NCBI RefSeq assembly: GCF_036898095.1 | Contig: NC_090729.1 | Coordinates: 71,540,047-71,604,046, forward strand | DNA: 64,000 nucleotides | From: Palaemon carinicauda | Lineage: Eukaryota > Arthropoda > Malacostraca > Decapoda > Palaemonidae | Direction of reading: 5' to 3' | In this document: piece by piece, positions 12,007 through 20,813 of the stretch | Numbering within the stretch: position 1 is the first letter of the stretch | Layout of the letters: each line of letters starts with the position of its first letter | Notes under the pieces: model-generated | Databases searched by the model: none | What the model saw: only the letters and a program-made list of their open reading frames with translations | What the model was told of the DNA's origin: nothing | Made by a program: the position numbers and the translations under genes

Positions 12007-13865
12007 TATCTTTTGTTATTATTTTTCTTTGTCTCATTTGTCTTTTGGGACTTTTCAGATGAAGCCATGTAAGGCCTGGAGATGGAAGGCTTTACTAGGC
12101 CACTACTCTTCTTTTCTTTCTTTCTAGAATCTTTATTAGAGTCAACCTTAGGATCATGAGCAGTAGGGCACTTACCCGACTTAGATGAAGGTGAGGATGA
12201 TGGGGACCTTTTCCTCTTTGGAAGATCTTGTTTTCCAATCTCCATCAAATCAGGTAGAGATTCTGCCTGAGACAATACATTTAAGGTGGTGGAAGCCACA
12301 TTGGCTTCCTTGGAGGATTGTGCTAGAACTTCTACAGTTCGAGCACTTAACCCAGAAGGCTGGGCTACTACCTCTAGGGGAGATGCTCCTATCGGTGACA
12401 ATACTTTTGGTGTGTTGGACACCATATTGACCTCTTTGGAGGTTTGTGCTCTGGCTTTTATAGCCTGAGCACTTGACCCAGATGGCTGGGCTACTACCAC
12501 TAAGGGAGATGCACCTGACGGGCCAGGTGCTGCCACTGGTCCCCCTGTGGTAGTAAGGGGTAGTGGATTATAATCTTTTGTTGGCATCTTAACCGCGCGA
12601 GCAAAATTAAGTTGCCGATTGAGTAAATGCTTTGCATAACCTACACTTATATGTTCAGCATTTGCTTTCAAGATTGCAGCTTCTTCATTCTTGTATTCTC
12701 TACATCTTTTATCATTTGGTTTATGATTATCTTTACAGTTTGCACAGGTTGTATCTCTGTTGCATTGGCCATGTTCTAACAAAGAACAGTTAATACAGAT
12801 CTTCGTATTATTGCAGTACCGGGAAGGGTGACCGTACTTGAAACAATTAAAGCATTGTAAAGGCCTAGGTTTATATTCTCGAACACGTACTCTTTCATTC
12901 TCAATAATTATATGATCTGGTATAACAGGGGTTTCAAATGTTAAAACTACCATGCTTGTTTGAGGGATCTTACTTACTTTCCAAACATTAGCAGGGCACA
13001 TGTCCAGAATTTCTGGTTCTGAGAATTCATATAGATCTTTATCAAAAACTACTCCTTTACCATAGCTGAAGCTCATATGTGGTTTAATATCCTTAATAGG
13101 ATCAATTTCTGCAATCTTCATGCCACAAAGCATGTGAGCTTGAGTATCTGATTTTGCATTAATCAAAACAGATTGCTTACCGTATCTACTAATATCCTTA
13201 CTTTTAATTAATCCAACTTTTTTTTGTATAAATTTACTAATCTTATAATAGTTATAATTATCTATCTTTCCAGATGCAATTATCCATGTTGGGGGCTTGG
13301 GGGTTCTTACTTCTGGAAGTCTATGCTCTATTTCTTTTTCCATCCATTCTTCTGGTTTATATACCTCTAGGTGTCTTGGTGCTTTATCACATAAAGCCCC
13401 AGAAATCAAACAATTGTCAATTTTTATGCTCTCTAAATTTTTATTTGCTTCTAAAGCAATCTCAAAACTTGAAAATGATACCCAAGCTTCCCAAAAGCCT
13501 TTACTACCATTAAGCTCCATTAAAATTTCTTTGATTGCTCCAAATCTACAGAAGGCTTCATGAATTATGTCATAGCTACAACCAATTGGTATGTTTTTTA
13601 AGTGGAGAATTTTCAGATTTTTTGTTGGATCTGGTAATGAGCCAGAACCAGAGAGTAAAGTATTACGGTTATTACAAGCATCATTTTCCACCAGTGTCGA
13701 TAAATTGTCTTTAACAACACTGGTCAGAGAAGTATTGTTGGAGGAATCCTTTTTATTGCCGAGGTTGTCAACAGAGCTTTCCCTATTTAAACAAGCAGAA
13801 GTCGTCAACGGTGTCTGGGGTTCGCCATTTGATCCAGGGGTACGGGGAATATTAAGTTTACTCAT
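12006..13865 (-). CDS. I-group LINE copy 1 ORF1: RRM-like and zinc-knuckle RNA-binding protein
   Basis: An intact ORF of 619 residues. Residues about 80-155 resemble an RNA-recognition motif (LKILHLKNIPIG at the first strand, AWVSFSSFEIALEA in the third). Residues about 345-400 contain zinc knuckles (CFNCFKYGHPSRYC, CINCSLLEHGQC, CANCKDNHKPNDKRC). A low-complexity tail includes two imperfect copies of a segment with VVAQPSGSSA / VVAQPSGLSA, and it ends Lys/Asn-rich. Such proteins bind element RNA and form the ribonucleoprotein used in target-primed reverse transcription. The stop codon shares its last A with the ORF2 start (12,006). The ORF begins at ATG 13,865, about 770 nt from the element's 5' end. 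Confidence 0.88.
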   Translation of the reverse strand: MSKLNIPRTPGSNGEPQTPLTTSACLNRESSVDNLGNKKDSSNNTSLTSVVKDNLSTLVENDACNNRNTLLSGSGSLPDPTKNLKILHLKNIPIGCSYDIIHEAFCRFGAIKEILMELNGSKGFWEAWVSFSSFEIALEANKNLESIKIDNCLISGALCDKAPRHLEVYKPEEWMEKEIEHRLPEVRTPKPPTWIIASGKIDNYNYYKISKFIQKKVGLIKSKDISRYGKQSVLINAKSDTQAHMLCGMKIAEIDPIKDIKPHMSFSYGKGVVFDKDLYEFSEPEILDMCPANVWKVSKIPQTSMVVLTFETPVIPDHIIIENERVRVREYKPRPLQCFNCFKYGHPSRYCNNTKICINCSLLEHGQCNRDTTCANCKDNHKPNDKRCREYKNEEAAILKANAEHISVGYAKHLLNRQLNFARAVKMPTKDYNPLPLTTTGGPVAAPGPSGASPLVVVAQPSGSSAQAIKARAQTSKEVNMVSNTPKVLSPIGASPLEVVAQPSGLSARTVEVLAQSSKEANVASTTLNVLSQAESLPDLMEIGKQDLPKRKRSPSSSPSSKSGKCPTAHDPKVDSNKDSRKKEKKSSGLVKPSISRPYMASSEKSQKTNETKKNNNKR

Positions 13866-14079
13866 TAATTATTTTTTCAGGGGGAGGGAAGGGGTCATAA
13901 TAACAATGAAAAAAAAACAATGGAAAAAAATATAGTTTAAGGGAGAGAAAAAATTAAGACTGTCTGAAATTCCAAAGAAGACACCGTTAGCCTTTCCTGG
14001 AATTAATTTCTCCACCAATGACACCTGTGAAAGCTGCTTACCAAATGTCCACTCCCTACCCTACCACAAAGGGATGGTA

Positions 14080-14175
14080 CCACTATGATTAGAGTGGCTC
14101 AAGTGTATGCCAAACCCGCTTGATGGGACTGAGAGCATTTCAAGAATACAATCATCCCCACTCTAATCATAGTGG
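14080..14175 (-). other. Perfect 18-bp inverted repeat in the LINE copy 1 5' UTR
   Basis: CCACTATGATTAGAGTGG (14,080-14,097) is exactly complementary to 14,158-14,175, separated by 60 bases. In RNA it would form a long stem about 215-310 nt upstream of the ORF1 start. Its function is unknown. Confidence 0.85.
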
Positions 14176-14541
14176 CAGGCAAACCGGACAGAATGCCGAG
14201 AGTCCTATCTCTATAAAATCGCCAACCCCTGGAATCCGAAGGCCAAATTTCCTAAGAGATAGTTCCGCGTGCCAGTATGGGAATACTGACACTCCTAGGT
14301 GTCCAAACATTTTCGGGCAGTTGGCAAGACCACCACAGCTCCCACAATTGATTTTGAAATAAAAACCGATCATGGATACAATGTCCCCTCTAAAAAACCT
14401 GGACAGTGAAATGGGTAAAAGAGTTTTGACAGCAAGGTTGGAGACAGCTGATAATTATGAAGGAGGAATAAGCAATAAGAGGTAATAGAAAAAGAATGAG
14501 AGAAATTTAGAGTCAAACTGAGGAAAAGAAATTCCCCAGTT

Positions 14542-14637
14542 CGAGAGCCCTCTTGCCCGTCACAAGCCTTCAGCACGGGAATGATATGCCGTGCTGAAGC
14601 CCAATGACTTCATCAAGGCATTCTCTCGTTAAGAGGG
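14542..14637 (-). other. Structured 5' terminus of I-group LINE copy 1
   Basis: The first 96 nt of the element (minus strand) can fold. Nucleotides 1-7 (CCCTCTT) pair with AAGAGGG near the end of the block; CGAGAG pairs with the following CTCTCG; and a 10-bp hairpin TTCAGCACGG / CCGTGCTGAA with a 10-nt loop lies in between (14,569-14,598). Copy B at 49,426 has a block of the same length with the same pairings. Self-cleaving HDV-like ribozymes occur at 5' ends of several LINE families; that role here is inference only. Confidence 0.6.
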
Positions 14638-14650
14638 CAGTGGGATTTGA
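14638..14650. repeat. Target-site duplication, right copy
   Basis: CAGTGGGATTTGA is identical to 8,044-8,056. It marks the 5' junction of I-group LINE copy 1 within LINE X. Confidence 0.93.
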
Positions 14651-16175
14651 GCTACCACAAACACATTAACATAGAGGAGTAACATTACCAATTCTCCAAC
14701 AAGTGCTAAAAGCTCCTCTTCTTGCTAACTTGCGCAAAATAACATAGCTTTGGAGCTAAGAATTCTGCTGTCTTTATAAAAAACAATGAAAAAATACCAT
14801 TTGGGTCTACACCTCCATAAGCATCAAGGTCTATCAACAGAGCTTTAATTTCACGAGATCAAAAAGCTAAACTAGTTAGTTTAGCCTCAGGAAAACAGGA
14901 ATGAGGAAGTTTAAGTTTGTCATTACTCTGTTTACTGTCAAAAACATCAGCCAAAACGGTTGCCTTTTCCTTTGGACAGTGAGTGACTGAGCCATCTGGT
15001 TTAAGTAAAGGAGGAACTGTTGCATCTACACCAAAGAGTGCAGATTTAAGGGTAGACCACTATTTATGTTCCTGAGTTGTACCAGAAAGAATTTCTTTTA
15101 TGGTTAAATTGTGCTCCTTTTCAGTTGAGGCATAAACTCTCTGAGCAAAAGCTCGAAGCTGAGTATAGTTATTCCAGGTCAAATCTGATCTGTTACCCTT
15201 CCAAAGATGATAGGCCTCCTGCCTCTCCAAATAAGCACGTCTACAATCATCATTGAACCATGGTTTGTCCTTCACTTGGTACCTTAGCACACGAGAAGGG
15301 ATACACCTATCAATTATGTTAACTATATTCTCATTCAAAGGGACAACAGGATCTACACTACTATATAATTGTGACCAATTCAAGCACAAAAGATCATGCA
15401 AAATTCCATTCCAGTTTGCTTGGGATTTCATATAAATTTTACAAGAGTATGATATATCAGGGACAGGCTACTCCGTCTCCACTAGTAATGAAATCAAGGC
15501 ATGATCAGATGTCCTGACTGGAGAACCAACCTTACTAGTTATAACGCCAGGGGAGTCAGTGTATACGAGGTCCAAGTAATTACCAGACCTGTGGGTGGCT
15601 TCATTTATGATTTGCTCACAGCCTGATTCAGAGACAAAATCTAAAGCTCTTAAGCCATGGCGATCGGTAGGAGAGATAGAACTTAACCGCTCCATATGGT
15701 GAGCATTAAAATCACCAACAAAGACAAAAGAAGCCTTTCTATCATCTTCTTGTATCTTAGCCATAATGGAAAGACGACAATCGAAGATAGAATCATCCAT
15801 GTCTGGATTCCGGTAGATCGAACACAAATAAAAGTTGTTATGCCTGCCACAAACTTTTATTACCTGTATCTCATGACATCCACATTGATAGCAAGACTTA
15901 TGAGAAGCAGGGTACTCAGTCCTAATATACACAGCCATTCTCCTGGCCCTAGGGATGGCATCACGTTTCAACATTATTGGCTTCTTAAAACCAGTTATAA
16001 AGAGCTCAGATGAGTGCCTCATATTAGAAACCAGAGTTTCTGAGCACAAAAGAATATCATACTGTCTGGACGCAACTGTAAGGTCTTGAATATTTGCATG
16101 AAGACCACGAATATTGCAATACAGAAGACTACATTGACGAAATTTAGGATGTACTGGTCCTGGATTTCACTCAAT
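14651..16175 (-). pseudogene. LINE X endonuclease and linker to RT
   Basis: On the minus strand an APE-type endonuclease begins near 16,175 (NPGP, then LLYCNIRGLHANIQDL), and continues with LCSETLVSN, FVFVGDFNAHH and RTSDHALISLL near 15,490. A TAG at about 15,468 interrupts what is otherwise a continuous frame into the linker (WFNDDCRRAYLERQEAY, near 15,250). A second stop falls near 15,060. The frame then runs towards the RT fingers up to 14,651, where it was split by the I-group LINE. The endonuclease would nick the target for retrotransposition. The stops indicate decay. Confidence 0.8.
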
Positions 16176-17010
16176 GTCTCCAGACAGCATAAGAATTAAT
16201 ATGAATAAAAAAGAGACATCATACTTAAAAACCAGATTAACAAGAATTATAACAAAAACTATGTACAGAATTATAGATAAAGTGATTGATGAAACCCATA
16301 GACTATAGTAAAAAGTCAGAAAAACTGGTCAACATGGAGGAGCCGATACACCATGCAAGGCTAAATACCCTCCAGGATAGCCACTTAAACTGAAGGGAGG
16401 ACAGTAAGGATGGTTTTGAGAAAAAAAAGTATCAGAAAAGGAAAAGACAACCTCTTGATAAACCACCAGACATCCATGGCCCTTCTATTAAGCCTGCCCA
16501 ACACACCATTTAAGAAAAAAAAAAAAAAAAGAGGAAAAAAATAATAAGATAGAATAGTGTGCCGAGTGTACCCTCAAGCAAGAGAGCTCTAATCCAAGAC
16601 AGTGGAAGACCATGGTACAGAGGCTATGGCACTATCCAAGACTAGAGAACAATGGTTTAATTTTGGAGTTTTCATCTCCTAGAAGAGCTGCTTACCATAG
16701 CTAGAGAGTCTCTTCTACCCTTACCAAGAGGAAAGTACATTGAACAATTGTAGTACAGTAATTAACCTCTTGGGTGAAGAAGTGTTTAGTATCTCATTGT
16801 TGTCAGGTGTATGAGGAAAGACGAGAATATGTAAACAATGGGCCAGACTATTCTGTGTAAGTGTAGGCAAAGAAAAAATAAGCCGTAACCAGAGAGAGGG
16901 ATCCAATGCATTACTGTCTGGCCAGTCAAAGGATCCAATAACTCTCTAGTGGTAGTATCTCAACGGGCAGCTGGTACTCTGGCCAACCTAATACCTACTG
17001 GTTTGTATTG
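16176..17010 (-). mobile_element. LINE X 5' region, no intact ORF
   Basis: This stretch precedes the endonuclease on the minus strand. It contains an A-rich run (16,512-16,530) and sequence such as AAGACAGTGGAAGACCATGG that I believe is repeated in crustacean genomes. Part of it (16,500-16,590) recurs at about 61,650-61,720. No coding motif was recognised. The junction with Gypsy pol at about 17,010 is approximate. Confidence 0.5.
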
Positions 17011-18480
17011 GAAGAGATAGACAATCTGTCTATCTCCGACGAACCGGACTCTTCTTAGAAACACCAGTTTTGTCAAATGCTCCTGTCATCTTCCGGTCAT
17101 CAGTACTGGTGATGATGATGTGGGAGAGAGCTCAAGCACACCAATACGCATCCACCTGTATGACGAGACGCCCATAAATCAGAGAGTTCGATGGTTTGCC
17201 AAGCCCGTCGCTGAAGCCATCGAGGAATAGTGCAAGGAGTTGCATGAACTGGGTATTATTGAACCCAGCATCTCTCCTTGGTCTTCACCCATTGTTCCAG
17301 TACGAAAAAAGGACAATAGTATACGGTTGTGTGTGGACTACCGTAGACTGTATAAGGTGACTATCTCTGATAAGTTCCCGATGCCTAACATGGCCGATTA
17401 CATATTTGGACTTCAAGGAGTCAAATATTTTACAACCATTGACCTGGTTCGTGGATACTACCAGTTACTGTTGGCAGAGGACAGTAAAGAATACACGGTT
17501 TTCTTTACCGCCTTGGACACTGGCAGTTCAGACGCTTATCGTTTGGACTGAAGAATGCACCTGCAGTGTTCCAGATAAAAATGCAGAGTATTCTCCAAGA
17601 GTTCCCAAAAGCCAAGGTGGTTGTCTACATTGATGACATCTTGATACTTGGGTCTTCTTTCGAATAACACCTGAAACTGGTAGAACAAGTTTTGGCTACT
17701 CTCCAGAACTATGGACTCAAGATAAAACTCGGGAAGTGTTCTAGGGTTCAAGCCAAGGTCCAGTATCTTGGTCATTTGGTTGGACATTCTGGTATGCGTA
17801 AGCTACAAGAATACATCCGGAAAGTGAAGGACTTCCTTAAACCGACTACTGTGCGTGAGCTATGAGGATTCCTGGGATTGGTAAACTTCCAACGGAAGTT
17901 TATCCCCATGTGCTCACAGATAGCCAAATCTTTATCTGCGAAGACTGGCGGACGAAAATCCCAAGGGACTAGGAAATTGAAGTGGACTGTAGAAATGGAC
18001 GGTGCCTTTGTGGATTTGAAGGAACTGATCAAGGAGGACATTATATTGTCGTACCCTGACTACTCCGTTGATGCTAAACCCTTGGAGTTGTTTGTTGACG
18101 CTTCGGGTGAGGGTGCTGGTGCTTGTCTGTGCCAGGAGGCCTTGGACCATCCAGGGGAGCATACTCCATGACCTTCCTTGATTGCGAGACCCGTTACTCT
18201 ACCACTGAGCGTGAGTTGGCTGCTCTGCGATGGGGGGGGGGTGAAAACCTTCAGGGCCTTCCTCTATGGTCAGTTCTTCGTGATCCATTCTGATCTCCGT
18301 CCCCTGATGTACCTTCATGACATGAAGAGGGTGGACAGTCATCTAGCCCGGACACTAGAGGACCTGTCCGAATTTAACTTTATTGTTAATTACTGTCCAG
18401 GTGATCAGAATGCCGCAGCTGACTGGTTATCCCGCTGGCCCACATTGAATGACTGTCTGTTTGCTACTGAACCCAGCACT
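17011..18480 (+). pseudogene. pol: Gypsy pol: reverse transcriptase and RNase H
   Basis: RT blocks appear in order: LHELGIIEPSISPWSSPIV, RLCVDYRRLYKVT, FTTIDLVRGYYQLLL (catalytic Asp), FGLKNAPAVFQ and VVYIDDILIL (Asp pair at 17,632-17,637), then YLGHLVGHSGM. RNase H follows: LELFVDASGEGAGACL, a TERELAALRWG block (out of frame near 18,205), FVIHSDLRPLMYL and NYCPGDQNAAADWLSRWP. Stops at about 17,228, 17,665 and 17,862 and frameshifts near 17,540 and 18,180 (next to a G homopolymer at about 18,232) inactivate it. The family is Ty3/Gypsy (YIDD-type RT with RNase H followed downstream by integrase). The N-terminal part of pol lies before 6,520. Confidence 0.85.
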
Positions 18481-19026
18481 CCCAAGTTGCCTACTGGACT
18501 GGCCTTGTATAAGGAGGTTCGTGGTAGTCCAGATTCTCTCATAGAATCCTTGAAGCTAGTCGTGAACTGCTGGACAGAAGGGTCAGGTGTTGTACCCGAC
18601 TCTCAACTGAAGGGAGCCAAGCTCCAGGATGCCTTAGTTCAGCAGTTTCTGAAAGACGCCGGTCGACAAGGCTTCAAACTATTCAAGACCAGTAGGAACA
18701 GGATCAAGGCAATACGTTTTCCAGGTACAGCCCCTGTTCTGGAGTTTCTCTTGGCAGCATCTAAGTTATTGAACCTGGAAATCTGGGTCCATTGGGGTCC
18801 CACTTGTCTCGTAGTCTATCGTGATCCATCTGTGACTGAGCCTCAGTGTGTGCATCTTCAGTGTCTGTCTGGAGTGCATTTTAGCCCTCTGATCGAACTC
18901 CGCAATTACGTCCCTCCAACTGATGTGATTCTGGGCCATAAGGCGGAGGTAAAATCTCATGTGCCTGACGCTGAGAGCTTGGTCACTGATGATCAGGAAG
19001 CGCCGGAGGATTGTCCTGTAATCTAG
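18481..19026 (+). CDS. Gypsy pol: OTU-like region between RNase H and protease 2
   Basis: The same reading frame as RNase H continues for about 180 residues. It includes KLQDALVQQFLKDAGRQG, EFLLAASKLLNLEIWVHWG, a strand-rich stretch and LSGVHFSPLIELRNY. The order helix, [L]A-x-x-L-[N]-x-x-I-x-V, strands, then G-x-HF-x-x-L is the pattern of the C-terminal half of OTU-type cysteine proteases, where that His is catalytic. The expected D-G-N-C nucleophile motif is not recognisable; the only nearby Cys is in VVNCWTEG. I therefore call it OTU-like, possibly inactive, by motif inference. The frame ends at TAG 19,024. Confidence 0.4.
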   Translation, partial: PKLPTGLALYKEVRGSPDSLIESLKLVVNCWTEGSGVVPDSQLKGAKLQDALVQQFLKDAGRQGFKLFKTSRNRIKAIRFPGTAPVLEFLLAASKLLNLEIWVHWGPTCLVVYRDPSVTEPQCVHLQCLSGVHFSPLIELRNYVPPTDVILGHKAEVKSHVPDAESLVTDDQEAPEDCPVI

Positions 19027-19029
19027 TAC

Positions 19030-19496
19030 GTGACAGAAAAGGCACCTCATCAGTCCAGTTGTACCCATGTGTCTCAAAACTCGGTAGAAGGAATAGTGAT
19101 GATGCAGGAGACCTTATTTTGTGCTCTTATTGATACAGGAGCACAGGTTTGTCTTGTAAGCGAGTCTGTTCTGAGTCAACTTGGCATAGAGTACCAGGTA
19201 CTGTCAGGAGAACAGCTAGAGGGGTTGACTGGTTCCTGCACCAGCATTCTAGGCTACGTCCAGTTAGAGGTGAAGCGTCCATCCGGATGGAGACTACCGC
19301 TGTTTATGCGATGGTAGCTGCCAAAGATATTAACTTTTGTTTTGTTCTAGGTAGGAATATACTGGATGCAGTCTACCTGACACTGGATTCACCCCGAGAA
19401 CAGTTGGTGTATGACCACACTACTGTTCTTCAGTGGTCTCCCAAGGTACTCTATCTCCTCCCTGCATACCGAGACCACTGTTATGAAGGTAACTGA
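19030..19496 (+). pseudogene. Gypsy pol: second aspartic protease domain (after RNase H)
   Basis: In the RNase H frame, ETLFCALIDTGAQVCLVSES (about 19,110-19,170) is a canonical retropepsin active site (ALIDTGA). LEGLTGSCTSILGYVQLEV follows, and after a frame shift near 19,300 comes FCFVLGRNILDAVYLTL, the usual conserved L-G-x-x-x-L element. This makes a nearly complete second protease domain in an unusual place, upstream of integrase. It differs from the DSGA-type protease 1 at about 5,820, so it is not a simple duplication of adjacent sequence. Its role is unknown; it could process the C-terminal part of Pol. Confidence 0.75.
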
Positions 19497-19659
19497 TCCT
19501 GAACCTGATCGGGGAGTGTTCTCCAGAAATGCTCACTCTGTCCTTTAGTCAGGTGTCCAAGATCTAAGGAGATCATCGACACATCCAATCTCTATCAAGA
19601 TGATCTACTCTGGGGTTCCTGCATCTTGAGTTCCACGCTCCTATCTACCCTATAGATAT

Positions 19660-20813
19660 TGGTCGGACCTGGAAGTACACCAGGGTTTGCTAGTGAAGCG
19701 GAGCCCAGACAGCTCAGTAGTCCCAGAAGTCACCTTCAATGTCTTGATTGGCCTAGTTGCCAAGACACACCTCCAGAATGCTCACTGGGCGATCGGAAAA
19801 ATGATTGCTATGCTCCGTTGACTCGTCTAGCACAAATCTTTGATTAATGTGATCAGAGATATGGGCAGAACGTGTTAGGAATGTCAGACTTGTAAGGTCT
19901 CGAGGGAGGTGGTTGCCCCGCCGACCTTGAAAATAGTCACCTCTTCTCCTTTTGAATTGGTTGCTATGGACCTTGTGAGTGTCCCAACAACCAGTACAGG
20001 TTTTATTGGGTGCCTGATGGTAGTCGACCATTATTCCAAGTGGGTGACGGCAGTACCCATAAGGAATAAGAAGACAAGTAGGATATGCCAGGCATTTGAA
20101 GACAGAGTTTTTCCTGTTATTCCTCGTGTTCCAGTCCGGATATTGACTGATAACGGCACTGAGTTTATTTCCCAGGAATTAACTGAGTTGTTGGAGCGGT
20201 ACAATGTTGTACATGTGAAAACAACTCCGTATAAACCCTCTAGTAATGGTGCAGTGGAGCGAGTGAATCGTACCATTGATGAGTTACTGAGGGTGATTCT
20301 GGGGAATCTTGGAAATGGGACCAGTACTTATCCCGAGCAGTTTTCTACCACAACCATTCCCACTACACTGAGATTGGCTGTACTCCAGCTGAGAAAATAC
20401 TGAAGGGTGCTCACGATGTTGATAGTATCCTGTTGCTGTCGGCAGATATCCTGTTGCTGTCAGCAGAAACGAGAGACCCATGGGCTGAATGACATCCTCG
20501 GTACAAACCGTTTAAAGAAGGTTCTCTGGTGCTTAAGAAGGTGCACCTGTTGGGACACCTTCTGACGAACAAGTTCATCCCTAGGTTTGAGGGGGTATTC
20601 TGTGTTACTAAGGTACATGAGAATAATGTCACCTATGAGCTCCAGAAACTGCCTGATGGTGAACTGGTAAGAGCTCACCATATCCAGTTAAAGGCCTGGT
20701 TTGAACCTCCAGTTTATCTCAGGAGGCACTTTCTCTGGTATCCGAAGGGTCCTGATCCTGTTACAGAGACTCGGAATAGTCCTGGACTCGTGGAAGAGTT
20801 CAACTTCCTCTGA
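19660..20813 (+). pseudogene. Gypsy integrase
   Basis: A zinc-binding tail (RTC, stop, ECQTC) near 19,880 precedes the catalytic core: ELVAMDLVSVPTTSTGF (first Asp, about 19,968), VRILTDNGTEFISQEL (second Asp, about 20,148) and SSNGAVERVNRTIDELL (Glu, about 20,260). A C-terminal segment, FEGVFCVTKVHENNVTYEL to VRAHHIQLKAWF (20,586-20,700), fits the small beta-barrel of Gypsy integrases. The enzyme joins element ends to host DNA. Stops and frame changes near 19,845, 19,893 and 20,400 break it. It lies after protease 2 and mostly in the same frame. Confidence 0.82.

Larger units (their letters stand above)
8057..14637 (-). mobile_element. I-group LINE copy 1, full length (6,581 bp), nearly intact
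   Basis: The element is bounded by a perfect 13-bp target duplication, with its 5' end (CCCTCTTAACGAGAG) at 14,637 and its 3' end a short TTCAA-type repeat tail at about 8,057-8,074. It has a 5' UTR of about 770 bp, ORF1 (13,865-12,006), ORF2 (12,006-8,284) overlapping ORF1 by one base, and a 3' UTR of about 210 bp. The order endonuclease - RT - RNase H with a zinc-knuckle ORF1 places it in the I group of LINEs. The only disabling lesion I find is one in-frame TGA in ORF2. It is the least decayed element in the window and lies inside LINE X, itself inside Gypsy. Confidence 0.9.
6521..17010 (-). mobile_element. LINE X: RNase H-lacking non-LTR retrotransposon inserted in Gypsy
   Basis: On the minus strand the order is 5' region (17,010-16,176), endonuclease (16,175-15,468), linker, RT (split by a younger insertion at 8,057-14,637), a C-terminal domain (7,125-6,766), 3' UTR and an AAT-type tail at about 6,521-6,540. 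No RNase H is seen after RT. The 3' terminal sequence recurs at 61,480 and 63,890, so the family is repeated in this window. The group is probably CR1/Jockey-like (APE-type endonuclease, no RNase H); the clade is not resolved. I could not define a target duplication, and the 5' boundary near 17,010 is approximate. Confidence 0.75.
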
